Of a DNA stretch of 64,000 bases, positions 1-9,282 are shown piece by piece (the first letter of the stretch is position 1; every line of letters starts with the position of its first letter). The stretch is from contig NZ_CP016449.1 in NCBI RefSeq assembly GCF_001713375.1, forward strand, positions 3,410,001 through 3,474,000, written 5' to 3'. Position numbers and translations under genes: made by a program. Origin of the DNA: Hydrogenophaga sp. RAC07 (GTDB taxonomy: Bacteria; Pseudomonadota; Gammaproteobacteria; Burkholderiales; Burkholderiaceae_C). The notes under the pieces were generated by a model. The model did not search any database, was not told the DNA's origin, and saw nothing but the letters and a program-made list of their open reading frames with translations.

Positions 1-548
1 CGCAGGGCGGCGACGTGGTGAACCAGGTGGTCTCGACCATGAAGGACATCAACGACAGCAGCCAGAAGATCGCCGAGATCATCGGTGTCATCGACGGCAT
101 CGCTTTCCAGACCAACATCCTCGCGCTCAACGCAGCGGTGGAAGCGGCCCGCGCGGGAGAACAAGGCCGCGGATTTGCGGTGGTGGCCGGCGAGGTGCGC
201 AACCTCGCGCAGCGCAGCGCCGAGGCAGCCAAGCAGATCAAGAGCCTGATCTCCACCAGCGCCGAGCGCGTGGGCCAGGGCACCGCCCTGGTGGACCGCG
301 CCGGCGTGACCATGACCGAGGTGGTGGCGGCGATCCGCCGCGTGACCTCGATCATGGAAGAGATCAGCAACGCCAGCGCCGAACAAAGCGCCGGTGTCGG
401 TCAGGTGGGCGAAGCCGTGACCCAGATGGACCAGGCCACCCAGCAGAACGCCGCGCTGGTGGAGCAGATGGCGGCAGCCGCCACGGGCCTGAGCACGCAG
501 GCGGCCGATCTGGTGAGCGCCGTCGCGGTGTTCAAGTTGAAAGGCTGA
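1..548 (+). CDS. methyl-accepting chemotaxis protein, C-terminal part (gene begins upstream)
   Basis: This is the cytoplasmic signalling half of a chemoreceptor, which relays ligand state to CheW and CheA at the inner membrane. The reading frame is open from base 3, so the gene is cut by the window edge and its sensor domain is not visible. The strongly conserved hairpin tip ([20 protein letters not shown], then [16 protein letters not shown]) lies near residues 25-60 of the visible part. It is followed by the descending helix and a C-terminal tail ending in VFKLKG. No CheR/CheB-tethering pentapeptide is present at the C-terminus. The tip is nearly identical to that of the complete receptor at 4095-5675, so the two probably share the same CheA array. 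Confidence 0.95.
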   Translation, partial: QGGDVVNQVVSTMKDINDSSQKIAEIIGVIDGIAFQTNILALNAAVEAARAGEQGRGFAVVAGEVRNLAQRSAEAAKQIKSLISTSAERVGQGTALVDRAGVTMTEVVAAIRRVTSIMEEISNASAEQSAGVGQVGEAVTQMDQATQQNAALVEQMAAAATGLSTQAADLVSAVAVFKLKG

Positions 549-579
549 AGCCCCACGCTCCGCCGCTGCGCGGGTCGCT

Positions 580-594
580 GCCCCCCAAGGGGGC
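580..594. terminator. short GC hairpin between convergent genes
   Basis: GCCCCC and GGGGGC form a 6-bp stem around a 3-base loop. The hairpin lies between the rightward chemoreceptor (stop 548) and the leftward gene ending at 646. No T-run follows on either strand, so intrinsic termination is only a guess. The surrounding GC-rich stretch resembles dispersed intergenic repeats that I associate with this family, but only one copy is in the window. Confidence 0.3.
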
Positions 595-645
595 TGATTC
601 GTCTTGGGGCGGCCCGGCGGCGAATCGGTCGGCGCCCCAGCAGTT

Positions 646-1329
646 TTAGACTTTCTCGCTGAGCAGCGTGCCCACCTCCAGCGGTGCCAGGCTGTTCTGG
701 CCGTTCTCGTCGTAGGCAATCACTTCGCCGCCAGGCACCTGAGGTGCGACCTCGGCCGCAGATTCTTCCGCGGCTTGCGGCATCACCGGCCAGGGCATGT
801 TGTCTGCTTCGGCCTGCTCGGGCGACCCGGGCACTTTGGCACTGGGCAACAAACGGCGTGAGATGGTGGACGCCGCCACGGCCGACAGGTCGGGCGCAGT
901 GTCGCTCTGGTTGCCGGGCAGGGGCTCGGCTTTGGGCTCCAGCCCCAGGGCCTGGTCGACCACCGCGGCGCTGGCCGCCCACATGCTGGCCAGCACCTCC
1001 TGCAAACGGTCCATGGCCTTGCGGTGGCTGGCCTTGTCGGCCTCGGCCTTCTTGATCGCCTGCTCGGCGCGCTGCGCCGCCGCTTCCTGACGGACCTGCG
1101 CGCTGGCCTTCGGCTCGGCGTCGGAAGCGCGCTGCGGTGCTGCCGGGCTGGCCTCGTCATCCGCCTGGGCGCGCGTTCGGCGCGCCTCGCGCCGGGATTC
1201 CAGATCGTGCTGTGCTTCACGCCCACCCGACTGCACCGGCTGGATCGGCGGCGTGGCCGCCACCGGCGCCACGGCGGCGGACGGCGGCGTGGGCCAGGAC
1301 ACGGGGCTGGTGGTGGAGATGTTGATCAT
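646..1329 (-). CDS. hypothetical Ala/Pro/charge-rich protein
   Basis: I do not recognise this 227-residue protein. The start at 1329 is preceded by a good GAGAGG ribosome-binding site. Residues about 10-40 are Pro/Ala-rich and low complexity. Residues about 45-105 are a charged Ala/Glu/Arg/Lys stretch that could form a coiled coil (EAAAQRAEQAIKKAEADK). The last 30 residues are more ordered-looking and hold GGEVIAYDENGQ. There is no signal peptide or membrane segment. It is convergent to the chemoreceptor and divergent from the YihY-like gene. The layout could suit a flagellar or cell-surface accessory protein near a motility locus, but that is speculation. Confidence 0.6.
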   Translation of the reverse strand: MINISTTSPVSWPTPPSAAVAPVAATPPIQPVQSGGREAQHDLESRREARRTRAQADDEASPAAPQRASDAEPKASAQVRQEAAAQRAEQAIKKAEADKASHRKAMDRLQEVLASMWAASAAVVDQALGLEPKAEPLPGNQSDTAPDLSAVAASTISRRLLPSAKVPGSPEQAEADNMPWPVMPQAAEESAAEVAPQVPGGEVIAYDENGQNSLAPLEVGTLLSEKV

Positions 1330-1537
1330 GGCGGACCTCTCAAAGGGCCACCGGGCGGAAACATGCCCGGTGTTCTTGGCTCTCTATCGGCTCGCCTCGC
1401 GCGAACTTGAGGCCGACTGGCGTCTTCTTTTCGGCAAACACACCGGCACAGGCGCCCCACCGTGCGCCAGCGAACACATCCAGAGGCTGATGGGCCACGA
1501 AAATGCGCTGCATGCACCTCTTCCCGCGCCCCACACC

Positions 1538-2431
1538 ATGCTGAACACCGCATGGGCCCTGATCCGAGACACCATCAACGCCTGGCTGGACGACTACGCG
1601 CCCAGCATGGGAGCGGCGCTGGCGTTCTACACCCTCTTTTCCATCGCGCCGCTGCTGCTGATCGTGATCTCGGTGGCCGGCCTGCTGTTTGGTGAGCCGG
1701 CCGCGCGCGGCGAGATCCTGGCCCAGCTGACCCAGCTGGTGGGCACCGACAGCGCGGTGGCGGTGGACTCCCTGCTCAAAGGCCTGGACCGCCCCGAGGC
1801 GGGCATCTGGGGGACGCTGGTGGGCATCGTGGTGGTGGTCGCGGGCGCCACCACCGTGTTTGCCGAGCTGCAGGACGCCATGGATCGCATCTGGCGCGCT
1901 CCCCCCCACCCCGAAACCGGCGGCTTTCTGCGCTTTCTGAAAGTGCGTCTGCTGTCCACCAGCATGGTGCTGGGCATCGGCTTTCTGCTCATGGTCTCGC
2001 TGGTGCTGAGTGCGGCCATGGCGGCGCTGGGCAAGTGGTGGGCGCCGTGGCTGGGTGCGCTGGCGCTCATTGCCGACCTGATCAACTTCTGCTTGAGCTA
2101 CCTCTTCGTCACCACCGTGTTCGCCATGATCTACAAGTGGATGCCACGCGTGCCCGTGGCCTGGCGCGATGTGTGGCTGGGCGCGGCCATCACCGCGCTC
2201 TTGTTCACGGTGGGCAAGGAACTGATCGGCCAGTACATCGGGCGCAGCGGCGTGGCCTCGGTGTTCGGCGCGGCGGCGTCCATCGTGGTGCTGCTGCTGT
2301 GGGTGTACTACTCGGCGCAGGTGTTCCTGCTGGGTGCCGAATTCACCAGCGTCTATGCCCACCGGCACGGCTCGCTCAAGGGCTGGGCGCCGCAGCCCAT
2401 GCCCCGGAACCCGCCCCATTCACCAACCTAG
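1538..2431 (+). CDS. YihY/BrkB family inner-membrane protein
   Basis: This is a polytopic membrane protein of the YihY (formerly BrkB/'ribonuclease BN') family, whose biochemical role is unsettled. The 297-residue product opens with the family hallmark: an amphipathic start, then SMGAALAFYTLFSIAPLLLI. About six hydrophobic helices follow, including ones around GTLVGIVVVVAGATTVFAEL and SIVVLLLWVYYSAQVFLLGAEF, the last being the conserved C-terminal signature. I place the start at the Met at 1538 because residues before it are not family-like and the frame upstream overlaps the promoter of the divergent gene. A start at 1490 is possible, with AGAGG only 3 bases away. It appears to be single-gene. 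Confidence 0.9.
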   Translation: MLNTAWALIRDTINAWLDDYAPSMGAALAFYTLFSIAPLLLIVISVAGLLFGEPAARGEILAQLTQLVGTDSAVAVDSLLKGLDRPEAGIWGTLVGIVVVVAGATTVFAELQDAMDRIWRAPPHPETGGFLRFLKVRLLSTSMVLGIGFLLMVSLVLSAAMAALGKWWAPWLGALALIADLINFCLSYLFVTTVFAMIYKWMPRVPVAWRDVWLGAAITALLFTVGKELIGQYIGRSGVASVFGAAASIVVLLLWVYYSAQVFLLGAEFTSVYAHRHGSLKGWAPQPMPRNPPHSPT

Positions 2432-2461
2432 GCGCGATCGCCGGGGGGCGGAACCGGTGCC

Positions 2462-3904
2462 ATGTCCACGCGAGTCCAACGGGGCCCCAACCACCCGAAG
2501 GCCGCCGTGAAACGCTCCACCGACACCGCCCACCCCGTCCACAACCGCCGCGCCATGGTGCGCAACCCCCAATCGGAATTTCTGCAAGGTCAGACGGTGC
2601 AGGACTTTCTGGACGGCCAGGAACCCGACACCAAAAAATACCGTTCGCTCGAACGCAAGCTGGTGCTGGCCAACGAACCGGCCCTCCTGCTGGACCTCAT
2701 CGGCGTGACCGGCGAAAGCAATGTGGTGCTCAGCGGCGCCTACGACGCCGAGGACGACATGCCGCCCTTGCCCGACGGCCTGTTCGAGTTCTTTGCCGAA
2801 CACATCAACCAGGTGCCCTGCGTGTCGTCTTTCACCGTCACCCAGGCGGTGCTGACGGCCCCGGCTTGCGCCAAGCTCCAGGCCACCCTTACCGCCCCGG
2901 GCTGCGAGCTCACGGAACTGGGCTTCGTGAACTGCCGCTTTGCCGACGCGCACGTCAACTTCGTCGCCGACGCGCCCACGATCGAAGAATTCACCTGGTC
3001 CCATGAATACGACCAGATGCCGCAGGCGCTGGAGATGGACCGCGTTCTGCCAGCGCTGGCCCACTGGCGCAAGCTCGAAAGCGCCATCTTGCGAAGCCTG
3101 GGTGCGCCGCTGAACTACGCCGCCATCACCGCCACGCTGTTGGCCAACCCCCGCATCACGTCGCTGGACCTGCACTGCAACACCGCACCAGGCTCGCTGG
3201 GCGCCGCCGGACACCCCTCGCCGGGCAACCCGGTCATCCTGTTCGAGATGTTCAGGACCAACCGCACCGGTCTCACCCAGCTCAACTTCCAGGTCGCGAC
3301 ACCGGGCAACCTCCCCTTTGCCGCCTTCTGCATGCAATGCGTGACCCACGCCATGGCGGAGAACTCCACCCTGCAGACCCTGGAGCTTCCCGGCGTTGCG
3401 CTGTGCAGCGATGCGTTCCGGCACAACTTCGAAGACAGCCTTCAACGCAACCGGTCGCTCACGGCGCTGGGCCCCCGGGGTGAGTTCAGCCGTCCCATGC
3501 GACTGGCCATCGAGGCCAATGCCAAGCGCCACCTCTGGTTCTCCCAAGACTTCATCCGCGGAGCCCTGGGCGAGTTCATGCGGCTCAAGGGCGCGCCCAA
3601 AGAAGTGGGCACCGAGGTGGCCAGGTACCTGTACGCCACGCCCTACGAGCAAACCTACTGCGGCGCCATCGTCGCCCTGCTGTGCAAGGCCACCCAGGCG
3701 GGTGGCGTGCAAGTGCGCAGCGCTGGTCTGCGAGAGGCCATCCTGCAACTCATGCGGTCCAACTGCCAGGAGGACTGCCTGGAACTGCTGAATTCGCTGA
3801 GACCACGCGGCATGGGCCTGCTGCCGGCGGACAAGGCGGTGGTGGTGCACTTCGCCACCACCACCGGCCGCCTGAACTTCCTGCCCGCGGGCTACGCGGG
3901 CTGA
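2462..3904 (+). CDS. leucine-rich-repeat-like protein of unknown function
   Basis: This 480-residue protein matches no family I can name with certainty. Between about residues 120 and 350 it has irregular repeats with the LxxLxL(x)N/C spacing of ribonuclease-inhibitor-type leucine-rich repeats: [46 protein letters not shown] and SLTALG. The N-terminal 100 residues and C-terminal 130 residues are non-repetitive, and the latter looks helical (about 350-440). No signal peptide or transmembrane segment is present. Bacterial proteins with this repeat class are often protein-interaction modules, some of them secreted effectors. Nothing nearby indicates a secretion system. It stands alone, 30 bp after the YihY-like gene, and may be co-transcribed. 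Confidence 0.75.
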   Translation: MSTRVQRGPNHPKAAVKRSTDTAHPVHNRRAMVRNPQSEFLQGQTVQDFLDGQEPDTKKYRSLERKLVLANEPALLLDLIGVTGESNVVLSGAYDAEDDMPPLPDGLFEFFAEHINQVPCVSSFTVTQAVLTAPACAKLQATLTAPGCELTELGFVNCRFADAHVNFVADAPTIEEFTWSHEYDQMPQALEMDRVLPALAHWRKLESAILRSLGAPLNYAAITATLLANPRITSLDLHCNTAPGSLGAAGHPSPGNPVILFEMFRTNRTGLTQLNFQVATPGNLPFAAFCMQCVTHAMAENSTLQTLELPGVALCSDAFRHNFEDSLQRNRSLTALGPRGEFSRPMRLAIEANAKRHLWFSQDFIRGALGEFMRLKGAPKEVGTEVARYLYATPYEQTYCGAIVALLCKATQAGGVQVRSAGLREAILQLMRSNCQEDCLELLNSLRPRGMGLLPADKAVVVHFATTTGRLNFLPAGYAG

Positions 3905-4094
3905 AGTCCCCCGACCGCGGCGGCCTCGCAAAACCGTCCGGTCGCCCGGTGCATGGGGTGGTATTGGGCCGGAAAGACCACCAATATCAGCCCTTCATTG
4001 TTTGTGGGTATTGCCGATACTTCATTTGTACGGTACCGAACACAGGCGCTCGACGTGCTTGGTGCCCTGTCGTCAACCCACCAGCGAGAGCCCC

Positions 4095-5675
4095 ATGCGC
4101 ACCAACCTGCCCGTCACCCACCAGGAGTTCGTCATCCCCGAGGGCGTGACCCTCGTCTCGACGACCGATCTGCAAAGCCGCATCACCTACTGCAACCCCG
4201 CCTTTGTCGCGGTCAGCGGTTTTGACCGCGAGGAACTCATCGGACAACCGCACAACCTCGTGCGCCACCCCGACATGCCCACCGAGGCGTTTCGCGACAT
4301 GTGGGCCACGCTGGCCAGTGGCAAGCCGTGGTCGGCGCTGGTGAAGAACCGCCGCAAGAACGGCGACCACTACTGGGTGGTGGCCAACGCCACGCCCGTG
4401 ATGGAAAACGGCCAGGCGGTGGGTTACATGTCGGTGCGCACCAAACCCACGCGCGATCAGGTGAAGGACGCCGAGGCGCTCTATGCCCGCATGCGCAGCG
4501 AAGCCGCATCGGGCCACGCCAGCATCGCCCTGCACCAGGGCCGAGTGGTGAGCACAGGCCTGCTCGGCCGGCTGCAGCGCATGGCGCAGCTCACCCTGGG
4601 CAAACGCATCGCCATTTCCTCCGTCGGCCTGGCCGCAGTGGGCCTGGTGATCGGTGAATACGCCGCCGCGCAGGGCACTGTGGCCCATGTGGGCGCGGGC
4701 GCATTGCTGCTGACGATCGCCACCTTCGCCGCGCTGAGCCTGCGCAGCCAGATCCTGAACCGGCTCACACAATCGATCGCCTTTGCCAACCAGATGGCGG
4801 CGGGCGACCTGTCGGCGCGTTTCAAGGGCGAGAGCCGTGGCGAGTTCGGTGAACTCAGCCGCGCGCTGAACCAGCTCAATGTGAACCTGCAGGCGGTGGT
4901 GTCCGACGTGCGCCACGAGGTGGAAGGTGTGCAGGTGGCGTCCAACGAGATCGCCGCCGGCAACTCCGACCTGTCCTCGCGCACCGAATCGCAGGCCAGC
5001 AGCCTGGAAGAAACGGCCGCCTCGATGGAGCAGCTCACCAGCACCGTGCAGCAAAGCGCGAACTCGTCGCGCGAAGCCTCGGTGCTGTCGCAGCGCTCGG
5101 CCACCGTGGCGCGCGAAGGCAACGAAGCCATGAACCAGGTGGTGGCCACCATGGACGACATCAGCAAGTCGTCGCGGCGCATCGGCGAGATCATCGGCGT
5201 GATCGACGGCATCGCTTTCCAGACCAACATCCTGGCCTTGAATGCGGCGGTGGAAGCTGCCCGCGCGGGCGAACAGGGCCGCGGCTTTGCCGTGGTGGCC
5301 GGCGAGGTGCGAAGCCTGGCCCAGCGCACGCTGAGCGCCGCCAAGGAGATCAAGGTGCTGATCGACGAGTCGGCCGACAAGGTCACGCACGGCAGCCAGC
5401 TGGTGCACAGCGCCGGGCAGACCATGGCCAACGTGGTGGGCTCGGTGGAACAGGTCAACGGCCTGATCGCCGAAATCACCGGTGCCACGCACGAGCAGTC
5501 GATGGGCCTGGCGCAGATCAACCAGGCGGTGGGTCAACTCGACTCGGTGACGCAGCAGAACTCGGCCATGGTGGAGGAGCTGTCGGCTGCGGCCAGCTCG
5601 CTGCAGGCGCAGGCGCGCGTGATGAACGACGCAGTGAAGATTTTCCGCCTCGACAACCGCAAGCAGGCCGCCTGA
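4095..5675 (+). CDS. PAS-domain methyl-accepting chemotaxis protein (Aer-like)
   Basis: This chemoreceptor probably senses redox or energy state through a cytoplasmic N-terminal PAS domain rather than a periplasmic ligand domain. The 526 residues run PAS (about 10-115, with [20 protein letters not shown] as in Aer), a linker, a two-pass hydrophobic hairpin (about 175-225), HAMP (about 230-280), and an MCP signalling domain with the conserved tip [21 protein letters not shown] chose the Met at 4095 because GAGAG precedes it and the PAS homology begins at once. The frame is open for 93 more bases upstream, but that stretch has no family character. It is monocistronic, with unrelated genes on both sides. 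Confidence 0.93.
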   Translation: MRTNLPVTHQEFVIPEGVTLVSTTDLQSRITYCNPAFVAVSGFDREELIGQPHNLVRHPDMPTEAFRDMWATLASGKPWSALVKNRRKNGDHYWVVANATPVMENGQAVGYMSVRTKPTRDQVKDAEALYARMRSEAASGHASIALHQGRVVSTGLLGRLQRMAQLTLGKRIAISSVGLAAVGLVIGEYAAAQGTVAHVGAGALLLTIATFAALSLRSQILNRLTQSIAFANQMAAGDLSARFKGESRGEFGELSRALNQLNVNLQAVVSDVRHEVEGVQVASNEIAAGNSDLSSRTESQASSLEETAASMEQLTSTVQQSANSSREASVLSQRSATVAREGNEAMNQVVATMDDISKSSRRIGEIIGVIDGIAFQTNILALNAAVEAARAGEQGRGFAVVAGEVRSLAQRTLSAAKEIKVLIDESADKVTHGSQLVHSAGQTMANVVGSVEQVNGLIAEITGATHEQSMGLAQINQAVGQLDSVTQQNSAMVEELSAAASSLQAQARVMNDAVKIFRLDNRKQAA

Positions 5676-5822
5676 ACACGGGTTCGCCAATTGAGGTTTG
5701 AGCGCAAGCCGCGTCGACTTGATCACGCCTTTTCATATGTTCGCTAGCGTACACTGGCCGCACCGACAACAACGAAGCGAAGCCTTCTGCCAACGGGCTT
5801 CCTCGCACAGGAGAAGGCACCG

Positions 5823-6851
5823 ATGACGACCCAACGCATCGCGCTGGACGAGTACCTGGGACAGGCCTTCAACCGCATTCCGGTGGCCATGATCGTGGTC
5901 AACAGGGAAGGTGACATCATCCGCATGAACGATCTGGCGGAAACGACCTTCGGCTACCAGAGCGAAGAACTGATCGGCCAGAAGGTCGAGACGCTCATTC
6001 CTTCGCGCTACCGCCACAGGCACCCCGGCTACCGGGGCGGCTTCCTGTCGGAGCCCAGCGCGCGACCGATGGGCGCCGGTCGAGATCTCAGCGGCCTGCG
6101 CAAGGACGGCAGTGAATTTCCGGTGGAGATCGGCATCAACCCGGTGGAGACGGGCGAGGGTCCGATGATCCTGTCGGTGATCCTGGACCTGAGCGAGCGC
6201 AAACAAAGTGAAAAACGCATCCAGGACGCGCTGCAGCAGAAAGACCTGCTGCTCAAGGAAGTGCACCACCGCGTGAAAAACAACCTGCAGGTGATCCACA
6301 GCCTGCTGGACCTGCAGGCCCTCAAGATCAGCGACACCGACATGGTCGATCTTCTGCGCGACAGCCAGAACCGCATCCGCTCCATGTCGCTGATCCACCA
6401 GACGCTCTACCAGTCGCAAAACTTCGCCCAGGTCGACTTCCAGCGCTTTCTGGGCGAGCTGCTGCCGCGGCTCACCGAGTCGTACGGCGCGCGGTCGCGG
6501 CAGGTGCGCATCGACATCCAGGCGCGCGATGTGAAGCTGCCGATCAACGAGGCCATTCCCTGCGGCCTGATCGTCAACGAGCTCGTGAGCAATGCGCTCA
6601 AGCACGGCTTTCCCAACGATCAGGTCGGCTCGGTCGTGGTGGAGATCCACCAGGATGCCGACCAGGTGGTCCACCTCTCCATCAGCGACGACGGCCAGGG
6701 CATCCCCCCCGGCATGGACCTGGCCAGGTCCGAGTCGCTGGGCCTGCAACTGGTGAACCTGCTGACGCGGCAGTTGCACGGCCAGTTGGAGGTGCAGCGC
6801 AGCCACCCCACCCGGTTCACCCTCACCTTCCGCATGGGCGACAAACCATGA
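5823..6851 (+). CDS. PAS sensor histidine kinase, HisKA_2 class
   Basis: This is a soluble sensor kinase of 342 residues with no membrane segment. A PAS domain occupies about residues 10-130 (EYLGQAFNRIPVAMIVVNRE onwards). A HisKA_2 phospho-acceptor motif, EVHHRVKNNLQ, follows near 146-156, and then an HATPase core with NELVSNALKHGF (N box) and DDGQGIPPG (G1). HisKA_2 kinases often phosphorylate stand-alone receivers. Here the next gene overlaps by ATGA (6848-6851) and its product begins with a receiver domain, so it is the likely partner. An AGGAGAAGG-like ribosome site stands just before the start. The signal is unknown; the PAS domain could bind haem, flavin or a small ligand. Confidence 0.92.
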   Translation: MTTQRIALDEYLGQAFNRIPVAMIVVNREGDIIRMNDLAETTFGYQSEELIGQKVETLIPSRYRHRHPGYRGGFLSEPSARPMGAGRDLSGLRKDGSEFPVEIGINPVETGEGPMILSVILDLSERKQSEKRIQDALQQKDLLLKEVHHRVKNNLQVIHSLLDLQALKISDTDMVDLLRDSQNRIRSMSLIHQTLYQSQNFAQVDFQRFLGELLPRLTESYGARSRQVRIDIQARDVKLPINEAIPCGLIVNELVSNALKHGFPNDQVGSVVVEIHQDADQVVHLSISDDGQGIPPGMDLARSESLGLQLVNLLTRQLHGQLEVQRSHPTRFTLTFRMGDKP

Positions 6852-8335
6852 ACGCCACGGCACACATCCTGATCGTCGAAGATGAAGCCATCGTCGCTTT
6901 CAACTTGCAGCAGCGCCTCACCCAGATGGGCTACCACGTGCCCGATGTCGCCGTCTCGGGCAAGGAGACGCTGCAGTTGGTGTCCAAGACCCGGCCCGAC
7001 CTGATCCTGATGGACATCCACATCGAAGGCGGCATGGATGGCATCGATGTGGCCGCGCGCATCCACGAAACCAGCCCGGTGCCGGTGATCTACCTCACCG
7101 CCTATTCGGAAGATTCCACGCTGGATCGCGCACGCAAGACGCGCCCCTACGGCTACCTCATCAAGCCGTTTTCCGAACGCGAGCTGCACGCCACCATCCA
7201 GATGGCTCTGGAGCGGCATTTGGCTGAAGAAGCCCTGGCCGAGAGCCAGCGCCTTCTGCAGCAGGCGCTGGACGCCGCCCACATGGGCACGGTCGAATTC
7301 GACTGCACCAGCGGCCAGGTGCGCCTCTCACCCGGCTCGGCAAGCCTGATGGGCCAACCGAACAACTGCGCACTCACGTTCGCGGAATTCCTCTCCAGCA
7401 TGAACGAGGCGGACCGGCCCGCGATGGCTGCGCAGATGGACGCGTCCACCGCGCCTCTGCACAAGTTCAGCGAAGAGTTCCGGGTGGGTAAGGACGCGCA
7501 TGGCGACCGATGGATCAAGATCGACGCCAGCCCGCTGCCCGGTCAGCGGCTGAGCGGCATCGTGCAGAACATCACCCAGCGCAAGACCGCCGAGATCCAG
7601 ATGGGCCAGCTCAACGACAGCCTGGAGCTGCAGGTGGGCGAGCGCACCAGCGAGCTGCAACAGAGCCTGAGCGAGCTGGAGACCTTCACCTACTCCGCGG
7701 CCCACGACCTGCGGGCACCCATCCGCGCCATCGCCGGGCTGAGCACGGTGATGATCGAAGACTATGCCGACGGGCTGGGTGCGCCGGGCGTCAAGCTGCT
7801 CAAGACCATGGGCGCCTCGGCCACGCGCATGGGTGCCCTCATCGATGCCCTGCTGGAAATGTCGCGCCTGTCGCGCTCGGCCATGAGCGTGACCGAGGTC
7901 GACATCAGCCAGATGGCCAGCGAGCTCGGCGAGTTGCTCATGGCGTCCGAGCCCGACAGACGGGCCGTGATCACCGTTGCCCCGGACCTGACGGCGCTGG
8001 CGGACCCCACCCTGGTGCGTTGTGTGCTCGACAACCTGATGCGCAATGCCTGGAAGTTCAGCGCCAGGAAGGAGACCACCCACATCGAGGTGGGCGGCTT
8101 CATGCACGAAGAGGGCCCGGCGTTCTTCGTGCGGGACGAAGGCTGCGGCTTCGACATGAAGTTCGCCGAACGGCTGTTCGCCCCCTTCAACCGGTTGCAC
8201 AACCACAACGAGTTCAGCGGCTCGGGCATCGGCCTGAGCATCGTCAAACGCATCGTGGCGCGCCACGGCGGCCGCGCCTGGGCCGAATCGGTCCCGGGCG
8301 AAGGTTCGACCTTTTTCTTCACGCTTCAGGGTTGA
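6848..8335 (+). CDS. REC-PAS-histidine kinase hybrid
   Basis: This 495-residue relay protein takes input through a receiver. REC fills about residues 5-125, with acidic pocket ED near 11-12, phospho-acceptor D56 in LILMDIHIEGG and the lysine in GYLIKPFS. A PAS-like segment covers about 150-260. A short coiled coil leads to HisKA with FTYSAAHDLRAPIRAI and an HATPase domain with NLMRNAWKFS, DEGCGFD and GSGIGLSIV. Translation is coupled by ATGA overlap to the HisKA_2 kinase upstream. The pair therefore looks like a phosphorelay: kinase 1 > REC of this protein > control of its own kinase core. No DNA-binding output is fused, and the final target is not in the operon. Confidence 0.92.
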   Translation: MNATAHILIVEDEAIVAFNLQQRLTQMGYHVPDVAVSGKETLQLVSKTRPDLILMDIHIEGGMDGIDVAARIHETSPVPVIYLTAYSEDSTLDRARKTRPYGYLIKPFSERELHATIQMALERHLAEEALAESQRLLQQALDAAHMGTVEFDCTSGQVRLSPGSASLMGQPNNCALTFAEFLSSMNEADRPAMAAQMDASTAPLHKFSEEFRVGKDAHGDRWIKIDASPLPGQRLSGIVQNITQRKTAEIQMGQLNDSLELQVGERTSELQQSLSELETFTYSAAHDLRAPIRAIAGLSTVMIEDYADGLGAPGVKLLKTMGASATRMGALIDALLEMSRLSRSAMSVTEVDISQMASELGELLMASEPDRRAVITVAPDLTALADPTLVRCVLDNLMRNAWKFSARKETTHIEVGGFMHEEGPAFFVRDEGCGFDMKFAERLFAPFNRLHNHNEFSGSGIGLSIVKRIVARHGGRAWAESVPGEGSTFFFTLQG

Positions 8336-8380
8336 GGACGGACGGTCCTTCCCAGCCTCGACCGACAACAGAGATCGAAT

Positions 8381-8833
8381 TCAGGCCTCCTCAGACGCCT
8401 CCGCACGCGCCGGCCGCACGATCGTCACGGGCACAGCGCAGTGCTGCACCACATGCTGCGCGACCGAGCCCAGGCCGCGTTCGCCCTCGCCGCTGCCGTG
8501 GGCGCTCATGATCACGGCGTCGCAGTCGTGGCTCTCCACCATTTCCAGCAAGGTGTGCGCGGGGTCGCCGCTGGCCACGGCTTCTTCCACCAATTGGCTG
8601 GCCGAGGTGAACAGCGCCACGGCGGGGCGCACCAGGTCGTGGCCGGCGGCGTCGCTCACTTCGTGCAACACGTCGGGGTCGTGGGCGACCACGAGCTCGT
8701 AGAGGTTGGGGCCTTCCTGCACGTTGGCCACCACGAAGCGCGCCTTCAGGCCCGAGCTGACCAGGCGCATGGCGTGGTAGGCCGCGTGCATGGACTGGGC
8801 CGAGCCGTCGACGGGGATGAGGATCTTGATCAT
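8381..8833 (-). CDS. universal stress protein (UspA family)
   Basis: This 150-residue UspA-type protein opens with MIKILIPVDGSAQSMHAAYH and closes with the ATP-binding glycine loop region SAHGSGEGERGLGSVAQHV and VPVTIVRP. Such proteins are small cytoplasmic stress-responsive dimers that often bind ATP. Upstream residues in the same frame have no family match, and GGAATTC-type spacing before 8833 is acceptable for the start. It follows the response regulator after 17 bases, as the fourth gene of the leftward binding-lipoprotein/kinase/regulator operon, which suggests it is co-expressed with that sensory system. Confidence 0.92.
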   Translation of the reverse strand: MIKILIPVDGSAQSMHAAYHAMRLVSSGLKARFVVANVQEGPNLYELVVAHDPDVLHEVSDAAGHDLVRPAVALFTSASQLVEEAVASGDPAHTLLEMVESHDCDAVIMSAHGSGEGERGLGSVAQHVVQHCAVPVTIVRPARAEASEEA

Positions 8834-8850
8834 AGCGAATTCCTTGGTTG

Positions 8851-9282
8851 TCAGACGGGCCGCTCGTTGAGCAGGCACCAGTAGAGTTCGATGTGCTCGG
8901 CCACTTCAATGAACTTGCTGAAGCTGACCGGCTTCTCGATGTAGGAGTTCACGCCCAGGTCGTAAGCGGTCTTGAGGTCGGAATTCTCGCGCGACGACGT
9001 GAGCACCACCACCGGAATGCGCCGGAACTCGGAGTGGCTCTTGAGTTTTTGCAGCACCTCCAGACCATTGACCTTGGGCAGGTTGATGTCCAGCAGTATG
9101 ACGGCGGGCAGGGGCTCGCCCGCTTCCCACCGTGGAAAGTAGGCCAGCGCTTCTTCACCATCGCGCGCGATCTGGATGGTGTTGGAGAACTTCTTTTTGT
9201 TGAAGGCGCGCAGCGTGAGGTCCAGGTCCATCGGGTTGTCTTCAACCAGCAGGATCGGCGGCATGGTGGAGGGCTTGTTCAT
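8851..9282 (-). CDS. single-domain response regulator (Rcp1/CheY-like)
   Basis: This stand-alone receiver of 143 residues has the acidic pair in LLVEDNPMD (about 14-15), phospho-acceptor D65 in ILLDINLPKVNG, the Thr/Ser switch in VVLTSSRE and the Lys in SYIEKPVSF. Its length and the NPMDLDL motif are typical of the Rcp1 group that partners with bacteriophytochrome-like or PAS kinases. The start codon at 9282 overlaps the stop of the upstream kinase (ATGA at 9279-9282) and has GGAG 8 bases upstream. This makes the kinase the obvious phosphodonor. It has no output domain, so it acts through protein contacts or as a relay. Confidence 0.93.
   Translation of the reverse strand: MNKPSTMPPILLVEDNPMDLDLTLRAFNKKKFSNTIQIARDGEEALAYFPRWEAGEPLPAVILLDINLPKVNGLEVLQKLKSHSEFRRIPVVVLTSSRENSDLKTAYDLGVNSYIEKPVSFSKFIEVAEHIELYWCLLNERPV

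Noticed and set aside
1340..2419. Long minus-strand open frame opposite the YihY-like gene
   Set aside because: Gln/His-rich antisense composition is typical of high-GC shadows; the plus strand has clear family motifs.
2420..3931. Long minus-strand open frame opposite the LRR-like gene
   Set aside because: No recognisable domain, and it spans the complete sense gene; kept the plus-strand gene because of the repeats and protein-like composition.
3950..4000. GGTGG...CCACC pairing before the PAS chemoreceptor as an operator or riboswitch
   Set aside because: Only five bases pair across a 16-base loop, which is expected often at this GC content.
5718..5822. TTGATC as a -35 for the HisKA_2 kinase
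   Set aside because: No -10 at 16-18 bases; TAGCGT is too far, so I do not call a promoter.
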